The translations under genes and the position numbers were made by a program. Shown piece by piece: positions 5,290 to 6,278 of a DNA stretch of 6,278 nucleotides; within the stretch, counting starts at the first letter, position 1, and the number at the start of each line of letters is the position of its first letter. Source of the DNA: Elusimicrobiaceae bacterium (GTDB lineage Bacteria > Elusimicrobiota > Elusimicrobia > Elusimicrobiales > Elusimicrobiaceae). The notes beneath the pieces were generated by a model. That model saw nothing but the letters and a program-made list of their open reading frames with translations, had not been told where the DNA came from and searched no databases. Location of the stretch: assembly GCA_017647245.1 (NCBI GenBank), contig JAGCKY010000032.1:1-6278 (forward strand). The letters are read 5' to 3'.

Positions 5290-6228
5290 CTAATTCTGGG
5301 TCCAACCTGGGTTCTCCGATGCTACACAATGAGCTGTTTTTGTTTTTTTCTCGTATACTTCCTTTTCGCTGTTATAGCTACAGGTACATACTGTACAAGT
5401 ATCTCCTGCACTACACTCTCCATCAGAACTACTGGAATGAGTGGATCTATTTACCGCACTCTGACAAGTAGGGTTCGTTTCAAAGGAATAACACTTATTA
5501 GAGGAACTGGTACAATTACTTACTTCTTTTATTTTTTCTGCGCCAAAATCTCCCCAATAGTTATACCAACAAACAGAGTCAGTATATCTCGTATTTGATA
5601 TACCATTACAGCAAGGATCTCTATGCCCTGCGCGATGCTCATCATCCCAACAGACACTATCCAAATTGCCAACATGTAATAAATATAAATTACAGCCTCC
5701 GGAACAATTATATCCATCACGCCCGTCTACTTTGGACCAATCACCCGTACCGCTGCTTGCGTCGTCACTTTCAGTGAAGGAGAAATTCCCAGCTGAAAGA
5801 TTGTCAAAACTTGCATCATCAAAATCAACATCACCTTGTAAGGTTATTTGCGGAGCGCTTACATCTACTCCGGCCGCGGAAGGAGTTACACTTGAGGCAT
5901 CCAATCTACCCCCTGTCAAAGTAGTCGCGGGAGTTTTGTAAAGGTCTATTCTGGAACTGCTCACAGTCCCTAAATTAGAGGAGGATAATTTACCGCCGCT
6001 TGTCATTAACAGCTGATGAGCACTTAAAGATTTTACACTCATTGTCCCACCGGCACTTATGTTACAGAAATTTAAATAGTAAATTGCGTTGGTAGCGTTG
6101 GCATCTTCCACATCCACAGACGAAAAAGTACCTACGGGCTGGGAAAGCAAAGTCACAAATTTTATATTTTCTGCCCACAACGGAATGGCTACTGCAAATG
6201 CTAAGAACGTCAAAAATGTTTTTTTCAT
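5290..6228 (-). CDS. Secreted cysteine-rich protein of unknown function
   Basis: This 312-residue protein is not assigned to any family I recognise. A classical Sec signal peptide occupies residues 1-19: Lys-Lys, then a hydrophobic core, then LWA with likely cleavage before Glu20. The mature N-terminal part (about 20-160) is Ser/Thr/Gly/Asp-rich and looks beta-strand-like. A loose motif (A/S/T)-G-G-x-(L/M)-x-x-x-x-(L/V) recurs at 59-68, 77-86 and 105-114, which could mean a solenoid or adhesin-like fold. The C-terminal part (175-301) holds 14 of the 15 cysteines, including a Cys-Cys pair (206-207), Cys-Thr-Val-Cys-Thr-Cys (278-283) and two DSVCW motifs (190-194, 217-221), which suggests disulfide bonding outside the cytoplasm. 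No membrane anchor, lipobox or LPxTG-type sorting signal is seen. The start has a strong purine Shine-Dalgarno (GAGGGAGAGG) just upstream, and TAG 5292-5290 is the stop. It is transcribed alone and converges on the AsmA gene. Surface or extracellular location is well supported; function is open. Confidence 0.8.
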   Translation of the reverse strand: MKKTFLTFLAFAVAIPLWAENIKFVTLLSQPVGTFSSVDVEDANATNAIYYLNFCNISAGGTMSVKSLSAHQLLMTSGGKLSSSNLGTVSSSRIDLYKTPATTLTGGRLDASSVTPSAAGVDVSAPQITLQGDVDFDDASFDNLSAGNFSFTESDDASSGTGDWSKVDGRDGYNCSGGCNLYLLHVGNLDSVCWDDEHRAGHRDPCCNGISNTRYTDSVCWYNYWGDFGAEKIKEVSNCTSSSNKCYSFETNPTCQSAVNRSTHSSSSDGECSAGDTCTVCTCSYNSEKEVYEKKTKTAHCVASENPGWTQN

Positions 6229-6230
6229 AT

Positions 6231-6262
6231 CCTCTCCCTCAATAAATCTAATTTTTACTATA
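6231..6262 (-). promoter_or_regulatory. Ribosome binding site and candidate -10 of the secreted-protein gene
   Basis: On the minus strand GAGGGAGAGG (complement of 6231-6240) ends 2 bases before the ATG, and its GAGG/GGAG elements can pair with 16S rRNA at normal distances. Farther upstream TATAGT (complement of 6257-6262) matches the -10 consensus at five of six positions. It would place the transcript start near 6250, giving a leader of about 22 bases. The matching -35 would lie at or beyond the window edge, so the promoter is only half visible. Confidence 0.5.
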
Positions 6263-6278
6263 TATTAAGATGAACTAA

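Noticed and set aside
5297..5316. Direct CTGGGT/CTGGGT repeat near the end of the secreted-protein gene
   Set aside because: It is a 6-base repeat inside coding sequence (ENPGWTQ), with no further copies. It is too short to indicate a recombination or attachment site.
5329..5598. 89-codon + strand open frame opposite the secreted-protein gene, with a hydrophobic, signal-like start
   Set aside because: It lies entirely antisense to a well-supported gene with signal peptide, ribosome site and terminator. It has no Shine-Dalgarno, and its hydrophobic residues arise from complementing Ser/Lys/Glu-rich codons.

Overview
This 6.3-kb window comes from a bacterium with two membranes. The signs are an AsmA-family envelope protein, a signal-peptide-bearing Cys-rich secreted protein and a Na/phosphate-cotransporter-type permease. 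Base composition is moderately AT-rich by eye. The five intact stop codons are TAA (four times) and TAG (once), plus a TAA at the end of the gene cut by the left edge. Gene content and style would fit a gut-type lineage such as Elusimicrobiota. That is only an impression, and no marker gene here fixes the taxonomy.

Layout, left to right. Positions 1-52 are the last codons of an upstream + strand gene, ending directly against the next start. Positions 53-886 encode a six-segment integral membrane protein interrupted by an in-frame TGA at 281-283 inside its second membrane segment. The frame is otherwise open on both sides, and a strong internal Shine-Dalgarno/ATG pair at 377-391 could restart translation. 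A small hairpin with a T-run (893-924) separates it from a Na/Pi-cotransporter family protein with a fused PhoU-like domain (937-2709). A 95-residue DUF1232/YkvA-type membrane protein (2723-3010) follows 13 bases later with a clean Shine-Dalgarno. Next is a 718-residue AsmA-family protein (3067-5223). Its consensus extended -10 lies so close to the ATG that the mRNA is predicted to be leaderless, and its C-terminus carries three 11-residue amphipathic repeats. On the opposite strand, converging on it, is a secreted 312-residue protein (6228-5290) with 14 cysteines packed into its C-terminal 40%. Its intrinsic terminator lies in the 66-base convergent gap.

Functionally, the + strand genes look like a loosely connected set of envelope genes: a membrane protein, an anion/phosphate permease, a small membrane protein and an AsmA-like lipid-homeostasis protein. 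There is probably a transcript boundary or attenuation point before the permease and a fresh promoter before the AsmA gene. The minus-strand gene is an independent unit with its own Shine-Dalgarno, a candidate -10 and a terminator. There is no RNA gene, CRISPR array, insertion sequence or phage gene, and no non-coding stretch reaches 300 bases. I see no convincing new multi-gene system. The items most worth a second look are the TGA-interrupted membrane gene, the predicted leaderless AsmA mRNA, the 11-mer tail and the orphan Cys-rich exported protein.
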